A stretch of 64,000 nucleotides of DNA from NCBI RefSeq assembly GCF_002153655.1, contig NZ_JOPJ01000007.1:1-64000 (forward strand), written 5' to 3'. The notes under the pieces were generated by a model. It saw only the letters and a list, made by a program, of their open reading frames with translations. It did not search any database and was not told where the DNA came from. The first letter of the stretch is position 1. The number at the start of each line of letters is the position of its first letter. Shown here piece after piece: positions 54,797-63,648 of the stretch. The position numbers and the translations under genes are program-made. This DNA is from Acetobacter okinawensis. Its GTDB lineage: Bacteria > Pseudomonadota > Alphaproteobacteria > Acetobacterales > Acetobacteraceae.

Positions 54797-56821
54797 TCAG
54801 ATATCCAGCAGTTCATCAACCGAGCGGGCATGTTCCTGAATAAAGGCAAACCGGAGTTCGGGTTTGCGGCCCATCAGACTTTCCACCCGCTCGCGCGTGC
54901 TCAGCCGGTCTTCTGGCGGGGCAATAACGCGCAGCAGGGTGCGGCTGCGCGGGTCCATTGTGGTTTCCTTCAGGTCCGCCGGGGGCATTTCCCCCAACCC
55001 TTTAAAGCGGGAAACGTCAATTTTGCCGCGTTTTTTGCTCAGTGCGGTCATTTTGCGTTCGCGGTCCGCATCGTCCATGGCGTACACGCTGTGCGCGCCC
55101 TGTGTCAGGCGGTACAGGGGAGGCTGCGCCAGATACAGATGCCCGTTGCGAATAAGCTCGGGGAGTTCGCGGTAGAAAAACGTCATGAGGAGCGATGCAA
55201 TATGCGCTCCATCCACGTCTGCATCGGTCATGATAATGACGCGGCCATAACGCAGTTTGGTCAGATCGAATCGCTCACCCGACCCACAGCCCAGTGCTTC
55301 AATCAGGTCACGGAGTTCCTGATTGGCGCGCAGCTTTTCCGTTGTGGCGCTGGCCACGTTCAGAATTTTGCCGCGTAGGGGGAGCACGGCCTGTGTTTCG
55401 CGGTTGCGGGCCTGTTTGGCAGACCCGCCTGCCGAGTCCCCTTCCACCAGAAAAATTTCGGTGTCGGGGGCGTGCTCTTTTGTGCAGTCGGTCAGCTTGC
55501 CGGGTAGGCGCAGGCGGCGGGTGGCACTTTTACGCGGTGTGTCCTTGAGCTCGCGGCGGCGCAGGCGTTCTTCTGCCCGGTCAATGGCAAAGCTGAGTAG
55601 CGAGTCCGCCTGTGGCGGGTTTTGGGCAAGCCAGTGGTCAAAGCGGTCTCGCAAGGCAGTCTCTAGCAGTTTGCTGGCTTCTGCCGTCGTCAGTTTTTCT
55701 TTTGTCTGGCCCTGAAACTGCGGGTCGCGGATAAAGGCGGACAGGCGGGCGGCAATCATGCCCAGAATGTCCTCGGCGGTAATGCTGGCCGCTTTTTTTA
55801 TGGACCGCTGGTCCCCCCATGCGCGCAAGCCCTTGAGTAGCGCATTGCGGAACCCGGTCTCATGCGTGCCGCCAAGTGGAGTCGGAATAGTGTTGCAGTA
55901 GGAGATCAGCGATGCCGGGCCGCTCTCCAAAAAAGCGACAGCCCATTCCACCTTGCCGTTATCCGTCCCGTCCGCCTGAGGGGGCAGTGGGGCTTCCCCC
56001 GACCAGAAGGGGGTCAGCAGGGGGGCGTTGGGGCCAAGCTCATCAGCCAGACTGTCGGCCAGCCCACCGGGGAAGTGCAGAACAGCTTCTGCTGGCGTGT
56101 CATCCCCAGCCTTGATTAGGGAGGAGTCGCAGGACCAGCGGATGGTTACCCCACGGAACAGAAAAGCTTTGGAGCGGCACAGCTTGTACAGGCGTGCGGG
56201 CACAAAAACATGCGTGCCAAAAATTTCCGGGTCGGGCTGAAAAGTAATCTGGGTGCCGCGCCTGTTTGGGGCTGCCCCTGCTTTTTCCAGCGCGGTTACG
56301 GGTTTGCCCCGCTCGTAGGACTGCTGCCACAAGGTGCGGTCACGCGCGATTTCCACATCCATGCGAGAGGAGAGGGCATTGACCACGGATGACCCCACGC
56401 CATGCAGACCGCCCGAGGTCGCATAGGCCTTGCCCGAAAACTTGCCGCCTGCGTGCAGGGTGGTCAGGATGACTTCCAGCGCGGAACGGTCGGGAAAACG
56501 CGGGTGCGGGTCTACGGGAATCCCCCGCCCGTTGTCGCGTATGGCAAGCCGGTTGCCGGGAGCCAGATGTACGTCAATGGTGTTGGCGTGGCCTGCCACG
56601 GCCTCATCCATTGCGTTATCCAGAATTTCGGCGGCCAGATGGTGCAGAGCACCTTCATCTGTTCCACCAATATACATCCCCGGCCTGCGGCGGACTGGTT
56701 CCAGCCCTTCCAGCACCTCAATGGCGCTGGCGTCATACGCCTCGGCCTCCTGCCCTTTTGGGCGGGCTGCTGTGCTGGCGGGTTTGCGGGGCGGTGTGGG
56801 GGCGGAAAACAGATCGCTCAT
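54797..56821 (-). CDS. parE: DNA topoisomerase IV subunit B
   Basis: ATPase subunit of the enzyme that separates replicated chromosomes. The 674-aa protein has VRRRPGMYIGGTDEGALHHL, ILDNAMDEAV and GRGIPVDPH in the GHKL domain. The TOPRIM motifs are EGDSAGGSAKQARNRETQAV and IIMTDADVDGAHIASL. Length and the SAGGSAKQ-RNRETQA form distinguish ParE from the larger GyrB. It starts at ATG 56821. Confidence 0.93.
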   Translation of the reverse strand: MSDLFSAPTPPRKPASTAARPKGQEAEAYDASAIEVLEGLEPVRRRPGMYIGGTDEGALHHLAAEILDNAMDEAVAGHANTIDVHLAPGNRLAIRDNGRGIPVDPHPRFPDRSALEVILTTLHAGGKFSGKAYATSGGLHGVGSSVVNALSSRMDVEIARDRTLWQQSYERGKPVTALEKAGAAPNRRGTQITFQPDPEIFGTHVFVPARLYKLCRSKAFLFRGVTIRWSCDSSLIKAGDDTPAEAVLHFPGGLADSLADELGPNAPLLTPFWSGEAPLPPQADGTDNGKVEWAVAFLESGPASLISYCNTIPTPLGGTHETGFRNALLKGLRAWGDQRSIKKAASITAEDILGMIAARLSAFIRDPQFQGQTKEKLTTAEASKLLETALRDRFDHWLAQNPPQADSLLSFAIDRAEERLRRRELKDTPRKSATRRLRLPGKLTDCTKEHAPDTEIFLVEGDSAGGSAKQARNRETQAVLPLRGKILNVASATTEKLRANQELRDLIEALGCGSGERFDLTKLRYGRVIIMTDADVDGAHIASLLMTFFYRELPELIRNGHLYLAQPPLYRLTQGAHSVYAMDDADRERKMTALSKKRGKIDVSRFKGLGEMPPADLKETTMDPRSRTLLRVIAPPEDRLSTRERVESLMGRKPELRFAFIQEHARSVDELLDI

Positions 56822-56915
56822 GCGGGAAGTCTGTCCCGCTTTGGCGTTGATTCGTCAAGCACCAGAGGCGGCCTGAGCGTTAAAAGCCCGGCATGCCGCC
56901 TGTGGTCGCCTGTCA

Positions 56916-57434
56916 TTACGCGCCTTTGTGGGCTGCCCGGCGGCGGACTGGTGCGCGTGTGGTGGTGGGGGCTGCGCAGCTTTCAAACGATGCAGGCTGG
57001 GTGACATCCTTGGCATCGGAATAATTGGAGAGGTCTTCCCCGGTATCCAGTGCATTCACCTCATCAAACATGGCCATGCGCTGCTGGCAGAAGATGGTGC
57101 CTGATTGCAGGCCACGCTCGGACTGCACATTGGCAAGCTGGGTGATGTAGTCATCATGCTCACGCTGTGCGCTCCGGCCAAAGGTGGAGCGGAAGTAGCC
57201 ATTCAGCTTGTCTTCCTCGTTGAGCAGCACGGTGCGGAACTTGGCTACAAACGCATTGTAGCGGTCCTGCGCACTGCACGAGAGAGCGGTTACCATCAGC
57301 TCGCTTTTGAGCCCCTGCACGTTGAAGGCTTCATGCGCGGGGGAATGGCCGCAGGGACTTGCGGCAAAAGTAACGGAACTATGCAGAATGCCCGCGGTAA
57401 GAACACCCGCGGCAAGAAGACGGGAAAGGAACAT
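56916..57434 (-). CDS. Secreted protein of unknown function
   Basis: A 172-aa exported protein; the signal peptide ends near residue 24 (SVTFA-A). The mature part is mainly helical and holds four cysteines (SPCGHSPAH, ALSCSAQDRYN, TIFCQQRMAM, ESCAAP), enough for two disulfides. It ends in a basic tail (RRRAAHKGA). No family is recognised. It lies upstream of parE on the same strand, about 95 bases away. Confidence 0.65.
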   Translation of the reverse strand: MFLSRLLAAGVLTAGILHSSVTFAASPCGHSPAHEAFNVQGLKSELMVTALSCSAQDRYNAFVAKFRTVLLNEEDKLNGYFRSTFGRSAQREHDDYITQLANVQSERGLQSGTIFCQQRMAMFDEVNALDTGEDLSNYSDAKDVTQPASFESCAAPTTTRAPVRRRAAHKGA

Positions 57435-57797
57435 ACGGTAGGACCTCCGACAGATGCTGCTGAACGCAATAGCCTATTCGTGCAGGAAAGGAACGGCCTA
57501 ATTTGTCATACCGTCATTTCCGGGGAGGGGGGCACATGGCCGTATTATGCATACATGGCCTTTTTCCCCCTGCTGATCGTGGAGTTGTGTTGTGGCAAAA
57601 TCCTGTTTTTGCCGCGACCTGTCTGGAAACAGAGAGGCAGGGGTGCCAAAAGGTGCGAGCGCTGCCTCTTCCTTCCTGCTGCGGGATGATTTAAAGGCAG
57701 GGACGACCCATGCGGTCCTGTGGCGTGTTATTACGGGGTGTTCCCGTGAGTGCGCTACGGAATGGAACGTACCGGGTTTATGGTTGTATTAACAGGA
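57435..57797. other. Intergenic region, no gene seen
   Basis: Open frames here are short and lack ribosome-binding sites; none encodes a recognisable protein. The region must contain the divergent promoters of the two envelope-protein genes. Confidence 0.4.
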
Positions 57798-58355
57798 ATG
57801 AAGCGGAGCTGTGGAGTGCGCTTACGAGGAATTGCCGGGCTGACGCTAACTGCTGGCATGCTTGCCGGCTGCGCGACAACCGTGGGCCCTGTCCATGTCG
57901 GATCTCCCAATCCGTTTGGGTATCTCAAAAAGTCTGCCGTGTGCAGCACAACCCCTATCAAGAAAGAGGCCGACGGCCAGCTTTCCACTACCATGACGGT
58001 CCGCTCGGATGACGGGCTGTGCGAGGTGCTTGTCTCCCAGCCCGATGGCAAGCCTTACATGTCCTTTGGAGTGGCGCCCGCTCCCGAGCATGGCAAGGCG
58101 TTCCTTTACTCGCTGGATAACGATACACACGTAACCTACACGCCTACACTCGGTTATGCCGGGCAGGACAAGTTTACGGTTATTCTTATCCCCGGTCCCG
58201 GCCAGCAGCGTACCCGCCTGACCGTTACCGCGCAGGTTGATGCTACGGGTGTGTATATCCCACGCCCTGCGGTCACGGCGCCCGTTCCTGCCGCACCGGA
58301 AAAGAAAACCGCTACCAAGCGGGCGGCACGTCCGGCCAAGACCAGCAAGAACTGA
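57798..58355 (+). CDS. Lipoprotein of unknown function
   Basis: A 185-aa lipoprotein with lipobox LAGC (Cys25 from the ATG at 57798; ATGs at 57780 and 57762 are in frame). Two cysteines (KSAVCSTTP and DDGLCEVLV) may pair. A region with THVTYTPTLGYAGQDKFTV resembles Ig-like/cadherin-type beta repeats that contain Y-P--G--G-D-F-. The C-terminus is Ala/Lys-rich (KKTATKRAARPAKTSKN) and may interact with peptidoglycan or membrane. A strong terminator follows. Confidence 0.75.
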   Translation: MKRSCGVRLRGIAGLTLTAGMLAGCATTVGPVHVGSPNPFGYLKKSAVCSTTPIKKEADGQLSTTMTVRSDDGLCEVLVSQPDGKPYMSFGVAPAPEHGKAFLYSLDNDTHVTYTPTLGYAGQDKFTVILIPGPGQQRTRLTVTAQVDATGVYIPRPAVTAPVPAAPEKKTATKRAARPAKTSKN

Positions 58356-58373
58356 GCAGGTCACACAGTTTGT

Positions 58374-58416
58374 AAAAAAAGAGCGGCACCGTGGCATACG
58401 GCGCCGCTCTTTTTTT
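58374..58416. terminator. Bidirectional intrinsic terminator
   Basis: The stem AAAAAAAGAGCGGC/GCCGCTCTTTTTTT (58374-58387 and 58403-58416) serves the lipoprotein gene on the plus strand and the Rrf2 gene on the minus strand. Confidence 0.93.
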
Positions 58417-58451
58417 GCCTGCCCCAGACCGGCTGGAGCGGGGCGAATAAC

Positions 58452-58901
58452 TCAGATGGAAAAAGTAATGGGTTCGCTCTGCGGGCGCTTGAGCCCGGCC
58501 TCTTCTGCCTGACGGACCAGTTCGTCCAGCGTGGTCTGGCGCATCTGCTCGGTCAGTTCGGTGTCAAACCCACCCCAACAGGGCTCAATGACTTTGTGGA
58601 AGAGTGGTCCCTGCGGGCCATCGCTGCTCTCGGGGTCGTCGTTGAGAACGGCTTCAATAATATTGATCAGCGACACATCACGCCGTGGGCGGCCTAGCCG
58701 GTAACCACCACGGGGGCCACGAATACTTTCGAGCAACCCTGAGCGTGAGAGGGCTTGGAGGAGCGGTTCAATCCCCCGGCGGGCCAGGCCGGACCGTTCG
58801 GCAATATCCGCAGCACTGACTGCATTGGAGCGTCCGGCATGGAAAGCCACGTCCAGCATGATGAGAACAGCGGTCATTGCTCTGTCACGGCGGAGAATCA
58901 T
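58452..58901 (-). CDS. Rrf2-family transcriptional regulator
   Basis: A 149-aa winged-helix regulator. It starts MILRRDRAMTAVLIMLDVAF and has the Rrf2 helix-turn-helix and wing (VSAADIAERSGLARRGIEPL, SIRGPRGGYRLGRP). Only one cysteine lies in the sensor region (VIEPCWGG), so it lacks the three-Cys iron-sulfur site of IscR. The CymR type, which responds to cysteine metabolism through CysK, is a better comparison. It is divergent from cysK, 154 bases away. The ATG at 58901 is used; the frame is open to 58940. Confidence 0.88.
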   Translation of the reverse strand: MILRRDRAMTAVLIMLDVAFHAGRSNAVSAADIAERSGLARRGIEPLLQALSRSGLLESIRGPRGGYRLGRPRRDVSLINIIEAVLNDDPESSDGPQGPLFHKVIEPCWGGFDTELTEQMRQTTLDELVRQAEEAGLKRPQSEPITFSI

Positions 58902-59024
58902 GCACGAAGTCCTTCCTGCTTGGCTTACGGTCTGGCCCATGCTGTGCCAGCCTTGCTGTGTTGAGTGCTTTATAGCAGGGGAATGCCTGTTTATCTACGT
59001 TGGAAATTCGTATTATAAGGCAGT

Positions 59025-59043
59025 TGAACATATAAACAGTTCA
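59025..59043. promoter_or_regulatory. Inverted repeat before cysK
   Basis: TGAAC and GTTCA (59025-59029 and 59039-59043) form an inverted repeat with a 9-base AT-rich spacer, 13 bases before the cysK start. It could be an operator for the divergent Rrf2 regulator, but the arms are short. Confidence 0.25.
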
Positions 59044-59055
59044 GGTAGGGACCAA

Positions 59056-60042
59056 ATGCCATCAACAACGCACGATAACGAGGAATACGGCTTTGCAGCG
59101 CCTCGTGGGAGAGTTTACGACTCGGTTTTGAATGTGGTGGGTGGAACGCCTCTGGTCGCCCTGCCGCGTATTGCCCAAGAAGATCAATTGAAAAGCCGCG
59201 TGCTGCTCAAGCTTGAGTTCTTTAACCCTCTTGGCTCGGTCAAGGACCGAATCGGCACGGCCATGGTGCTTGATGCCGAACGTAGGGGGAAGATTGTGCC
59301 CGGGCGCACCCTGCTGGTGGAACCAACATCGGGCAATACCGGTATTTCTCTTGCTTTTGTTGCTGCGGCCCGTGGGTACAGGCTGATTGTCACCATGCCA
59401 GAGGGCGCATCCATTGAGCGGCGGCGCATGGTGCGGCTGATGGATGCACAGGTGGAACTGACCCCCGCACGCCTTGGCATGGCAGGCGCCATTGCCCGCG
59501 CAAACGAAATTCTGGCGGAAACACCGGATGCGTGGATGCCCGACCAGTTTGATAACCCGGCCAACCCCGCTGTACATGCCGCCACCACAGCGGAGGAAAT
59601 CTGGGCCGATACCCAAGGCAAGGTCGATATTGTTGTTGCGGGTGTAGGCACTGGCGGTACCGCTACAGGCATTGCAGAATCGCTCAAACCCCGCCGCAAG
59701 GGCATACAGGTGTTTGGTGTGGAACCGGCCGAAAGCGCGATTTTGAACGGGGATGAACCCGGCCCACACGGTATTCAGGGCATTGGTCCGGGCTTTTGCC
59801 CCGCAACCCTGCATGTCAAATCTCTGGATGGGGTTCTGACCGTCTCTGAGCGCGAGGCCATTGCCGCGGCCAGACGCTGCGCGCGGATAGATGGTATTCC
59901 TGTTGGTATTTCTTCTGGGGCCGCACTCCATGCAGCCTTGCTGCTGGCCAAGAAGAAAGAAAATGCAGGCAAAACCATTGTGGCCATTGCTCCGTCTTTT
60001 GCAGAGCGTTACCTGTCCACCTCTCTTTTTTCCGGCCTGTAA
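59056..60042 (+). CDS. cysK: Cysteine synthase (O-acetylserine sulfhydrylase)
   Basis: A PLP enzyme making cysteine from O-acetylserine and sulfide. The 328-aa protein has the PLP lysine in NPLGSVKDRIG, the substrate loop EPTSGNTGISLAFVAA, the phosphate-binding GVGTGGTATGI and PVGISSGAA. About 20 extra residues precede the usual N-terminus. The ATG at 59056 follows ggtaggg. Orientation next to an Rrf2 gene suggests local regulation. Confidence 0.93.
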   Translation: MPSTTHDNEEYGFAAPRGRVYDSVLNVVGGTPLVALPRIAQEDQLKSRVLLKLEFFNPLGSVKDRIGTAMVLDAERRGKIVPGRTLLVEPTSGNTGISLAFVAAARGYRLIVTMPEGASIERRRMVRLMDAQVELTPARLGMAGAIARANEILAETPDAWMPDQFDNPANPAVHAATTAEEIWADTQGKVDIVVAGVGTGGTATGIAESLKPRRKGIQVFGVEPAESAILNGDEPGPHGIQGIGPGFCPATLHVKSLDGVLTVSEREAIAAARRCARIDGIPVGISSGAALHAALLLAKKKENAGKTIVAIAPSFAERYLSTSLFSGL

Positions 60043-60073
60043 GGCAGCTCACCCGCAGGGGTTTGCCGCGCAT

Positions 60074-60107
60074 AAAAAAAGCCCGCCTCCAAAGGGCGGG
60101 CTTTTTT
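60074..60107. terminator. Bidirectional intrinsic terminator
   Basis: The stem AAAAAAAGCCCGCC/GGCGGGCTTTTTT (60074-60087 and 60095-60107) lies between the convergent cysK and OmpA-family genes and serves both. Confidence 0.93.
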
Positions 60108-60129
60108 GGGCAGGCTGAAAAGCTGCCAG

Positions 60130-61293
60130 TTAGCGGAAGATAATTTCCACCCGTCGATTCTGGGCTTCCTTGGTGTTGGGGGCAGTCTGCACCAGCGGGT
60201 GTGTCTCCCCATAACCATGAATATCAATGGTGGAACCTGCAATGCCATCACGCATCAGTTCGGCCTTAACAACCGTTGCGCGGCGGAGCGAGAGCTTCAT
60301 GTTATACTCTTCGCCTGCCTTTTGGCCGGGATGTGCGGAGGAGCTGTCCGTGTAGCCCGAAACGGTGATGCGGGTCAGCGCCACATGCGCTGCAGCCTGT
60401 GCTGCCTCGTTGACAATGGAACGCGCCCTGTCGGTCAGGTCGGCCTTATCCCAGTCAAAGAATACAAGATAGCTGCGTGCGGCCTGCGGGGCAGGGGCAA
60501 CGGCATTGGTAACCGGGGGAGGCGGGGGCGGTGCCGGATTAAACTCGTAGCGCAGACCCAGCATCATGGAGTGGTTGAAGTCTGTTACGGTCTTGTGGGT
60601 GCCGCTCATGGTGGAGGACACGCCCGCAGCGGCCGCTGTGGTGCCGCCAATATCCCCGGTGGAGGTCACACCATGGGACTGCGGGCCAAACATGGTCCAG
60701 AAGCGGTATTCCGCTGTGGCGGACAGGCCAACAACCCAGGGAACGGGGAAGGACAGACCAAAGATACCCTGATAGGTCGCGTTGCCGTACGTACCGCCCA
60801 TACGCTGCGTTGTGGTGCCACCCGCTGCGTTATGCCCGACCAGAGAGGCCGTGGTGGATGTCCAGCCATAGCCGACACCTGCCCCAAAATAAGGGAACAG
60901 CCATGGCTTGCCGATATCCAGATCAAACAGGGCATTGACCATCACGCCATAGGTCTGGCGTCGGCCATCCCCTTTTGTGGTCATGGTGTTGGTCACAAGA
61001 CGGTTATAACCCATGTTGCGGTAGTCGCCTTCGACTTCAACACGGAAACCATTGCCAAGCCCCCAGCCGACAGAGCCGATTCCCACAGCGCCTGTCTTCC
61101 AGCGGTCCCGGCCATCGGGGAAGTTGGCCGAGCTTTTGACCCGCTGGTCCTGATTAAGGGATGCACCGCCTTCTCCGGCAATATACAGGCCCTGAACGGG
61201 CTGCGCATGCGCAATAACGGCGGACAGCAGGAGGCCAGCCGCAAGCGGCGCAGAAAGCAGCGTTTGCGCAAGCAGTATCTGGCGCGGCTTCAT
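60130..61293 (-). CDS. OmpA-family outer-membrane protein
   Basis: A 387-aa outer-membrane protein. The signal peptide ends at AVIAHA-Q (residue 30/31). An eight-stranded barrel (about 31-270) has strands such as YFGAGVGYGW and ATAEYRFW. A Pro-rich hinge (NPAPPPPPPVTN) joins it to the C-terminal peptidoglycan-binding OmpA domain, with VFFDWDKADLTDRA, TVSGYTDSS and EAQNRRVEIIFR. It ties the outer membrane to the cell wall. The ATG at 61293 is used because it directly precedes the signal peptide. Confidence 0.93.
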   Translation of the reverse strand: MKPRQILLAQTLLSAPLAAGLLLSAVIAHAQPVQGLYIAGEGGASLNQDQRVKSSANFPDGRDRWKTGAVGIGSVGWGLGNGFRVEVEGDYRNMGYNRLVTNTMTTKGDGRRQTYGVMVNALFDLDIGKPWLFPYFGAGVGYGWTSTTASLVGHNAAGGTTTQRMGGTYGNATYQGIFGLSFPVPWVVGLSATAEYRFWTMFGPQSHGVTSTGDIGGTTAAAAGVSSTMSGTHKTVTDFNHSMMLGLRYEFNPAPPPPPPVTNAVAPAPQAARSYLVFFDWDKADLTDRARSIVNEAAQAAAHVALTRITVSGYTDSSSAHPGQKAGEEYNMKLSLRRATVVKAELMRDGIAGSTIDIHGYGETHPLVQTAPNTKEAQNRRVEIIFR

Positions 61294-61495
61294 GGTCTTC
61301 TCCCTGCTGTGGCAAAGGTTGTGCGATACATCACGTATGGCGTCTGATGGTACGAGGGCACACATGCCTGCCTTCTTTGCTGTAAAGTTGTGTATGACGC
61401 AACAGGCAGAAGCCAGAGTTTTCCCAAAGATATGGATTTTATGCGTCATAAATACCGCAGGCGTGTGGGTTAAGCCACAATACCTGCCTTTCTTG

Positions 61496-61843
61496 TCAGA
61501 TCAGTATTGCTTCAAACGGAGGGCTGAAGTCCGTGGTTTCAATTTCCAGCACCCATAAGTCAGGGTCGTACTGGAGCTGGCGGTCAATGTAGGTCTGAAT
61601 CTGCTCAGGTGGGACCGGGTCTGTGCCTGTTCCGCGTCGCCAGGCGGGTTCTCCCGCATCCGTACGGGTCTGGGAGAGAACAATACCCTCCCCATTACGC
61701 CCGGCCAGCACAACCAGAATCCCCCCTGCATCGGGGTCTCCCTTGCGCAGCAGCATGGCTGAGCGGCCATCCAGCCCGGACTGGCGCAGCAGTGCGCGGG
61801 CAACAAGGTCGGTGCGCAGGCGCGGAGGTGTGTCCGAACTCAT
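61496..61843 (-). CDS. DUF1491 family protein
   Basis: A 115-aa protein matching DUF1491: LRTDLVARALLRQSGLDGRS, AMLLRKGDPDAGGILVVLAG and the end of the domain at YDPDLWVLEIE. Function is unknown. The ATG at 61843 overlaps the S41 protease stop by 4 bases, so it is translated from that transcript. Confidence 0.85.
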   Translation of the reverse strand: MSSDTPPRLRTDLVARALLRQSGLDGRSAMLLRKGDPDAGGILVVLAGRNGEGIVLSQTRTDAGEPAWRRGTGTDPVPPEQIQTYIDRQLQYDPDLWVLEIETTDFSPPFEAILI

Positions 61844-63648
61844 GGCGCGGCAGACACCTGCGGGACGGAGGCCACGTCGTCGGGTATGGCGGTCGTGGCG
61901 GTTTTGTACCACGCAGGGTGGTTGATAAGCTCACGCGCAACGCTGACATCCCGGTCATTGCCCAAGGCCGCAGGGCATGCCTTGCGAATGGCCAGAATAC
62001 TGGGAACAGTGAGCGGGTAGCGTGCCGCGCGGGAGGCGGTAATGGCTGCCTGATTGGCCAGCTTGCCACTGGCGAGCATGTGCAGGGCGTGGTTTGTATC
62101 GGCCTCGCCCAGACTGGTGCAGATCTGGGGCATGACGCCAAGTCCCTGCAAGGGCCAGTGCAACGGGGCTATTACACGGCTCCATGTGACAAACAGTTCG
62201 CCCTCGTCGGGGAGTTGGGCCACGGTTTGCACCAGCCCTTTGCCCAGTGTTTCGCTGCCAATCACAACTGCGCGCCTGTGGTCAGCCAGAGCGGCTGCCA
62301 GAATTTCGGCCGCACTGGCGGTGCGTCCATCCACAAGAACTGCAATAGGCAGGCCGTTGGTCATGTCCCCCCCCTGTACCGCCCAGATGTGGTTGGACTG
62401 CGGGTCCCGCCCGCTTGTTACGGCGGCCACGCCGTGGTCAAGCAGCAGGGCTGCGGCGGTAACTGCCTGTTGCAGCACACCACCCCGGTTGCCGCGCAGG
62501 TCAATAATAAGACCGCGCAGGTTTTTGTCCTGCGTGGCCTGATCCAGATACTGGCTCATCTCCTCCGCCGTGTCGGAGGAAAAAGCGGTGACTTTGAGAA
62601 CAACAATCGGCCCGCTAGCAAAGGCGAACACCGTCTCCGGCGGAACCTTGGCGCGCCGCAGGGTAACGGTATGTGCTCGCCGCCGCCCCGGTGAGAGCAG
62701 GCGCAGGATAAGGGCGCTATCCTCTGGGCCACGGAGCCAGTCGGTTACGGTTGCGGCTGACTGGCCCGCCGTCAACTGGTTGTTGACGGCGATAATCCGG
62801 TCACCTGTATCAATTTCAGAGGTCCAGGCAGGGCCATTGGCGTTAATGGCGGAAACCACAACGTAGCGCCCGCTCTGGGCAAGCGTAATGCCAGCATCTG
62901 CTTCGCCCCCGGTCCGGGCTTCCCGGTCGGTGCTGGCTGATGAGGGGCCAATATAGCGCGAATAGGGGTCCAGATGATTGAACAGCTCGTCAAAAAAAGC
63001 CTGCAACAGATCATCGCGCCCGGCTGAGCGTACGGCAGCGGAATGGGCGCGTGCGGCTTCTAAAAAATCGGTGGCCAGTCTGGCCCACTCTTCCGTGCTG
63101 TCGGCTGGGGGAGCCGGGCGGGAGAGCAGGGGCTGCGGGCCTGCGAGCAACTGAATGCTGGCTCCACGGGAATCGAAGGTCAGCGTCGGGTCCAGAGCGC
63201 TCAGGCACCCCAGCCCCCATAGGGTAAAGTCCCGGCTGCTATGCGGCTCAAGGGTGCGTGGCCCCAGAAATTCCAGTGCTGTGGTAATGACCGAATGAAC
63301 AAGCGACATGTCCACCACAGGTGCCGGGGGCGGGGCAGGAGTCTCTGCCTGTGGTTGCGGCGTGGGCACAGGCGGTGGTGCACTATTGCCCGTCTGGGTG
63401 GTGCTGGTTGCGTCCGTGCCAGCGGGTATGCTGGCTGGTGCAGGCACCTGTGCGCTGGCGGGGGCACTGGCCGGGGCAGGTTGTGGTGTTGCTGGCGGGG
63501 GGCTGGGCACAGGGGCCGCGCTGCTGCTCTGGGCATGCAGCGTGGTGGGCTGGCACAGCAGCAGAATGGCCAGCACAACGCCGGGCAGGTGCAACTGGTG
63601 TTGCACAATGGCACGGACGTAGCCGCGTAAAGGCAGGTCATTACGCAT
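61840..63648 (-). CDS. S41-family C-terminal processing peptidase
   Basis: A periplasmic serine protease of 602 aa. An N-terminal signal/anchor helix (VVLAILLLCQPTTLHAQ) is followed by an about 60-residue Ala/Pro-rich linker. A PDZ domain (ADAGITLAQSGRYVVVSAIN) precedes the catalytic domain, with the nucleophilic Ser in RTASAAEILAAALADHRRA and the Lys in ETLGKGLVQTV, both intact. CtpA-type enzymes trim envelope proteins and hydrolases. Its start overlaps the RNase R stop by 8 bases. Confidence 0.9.
   Translation of the reverse strand: MRNDLPLRGYVRAIVQHQLHLPGVVLAILLLCQPTTLHAQSSSAAPVPSPPPATPQPAPASAPASAQVPAPASIPAGTDATSTTQTGNSAPPPVPTPQPQAETPAPPPAPVVDMSLVHSVITTALEFLGPRTLEPHSSRDFTLWGLGCLSALDPTLTFDSRGASIQLLAGPQPLLSRPAPPADSTEEWARLATDFLEAARAHSAAVRSAGRDDLLQAFFDELFNHLDPYSRYIGPSSASTDREARTGGEADAGITLAQSGRYVVVSAINANGPAWTSEIDTGDRIIAVNNQLTAGQSAATVTDWLRGPEDSALILRLLSPGRRRAHTVTLRRAKVPPETVFAFASGPIVVLKVTAFSSDTAEEMSQYLDQATQDKNLRGLIIDLRGNRGGVLQQAVTAAALLLDHGVAAVTSGRDPQSNHIWAVQGGDMTNGLPIAVLVDGRTASAAEILAAALADHRRAVVIGSETLGKGLVQTVAQLPDEGELFVTWSRVIAPLHWPLQGLGVMPQICTSLGEADTNHALHMLASGKLANQAAITASRAARYPLTVPSILAIRKACPAALGNDRDVSVARELINHPAWYKTATTAIPDDVASVPQVSAAP

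Noticed and set aside
58452-58901. Rrf2 protein as IscR
   Set aside because: Only one cysteine lies in the sensor region and no isc/suf genes are nearby.
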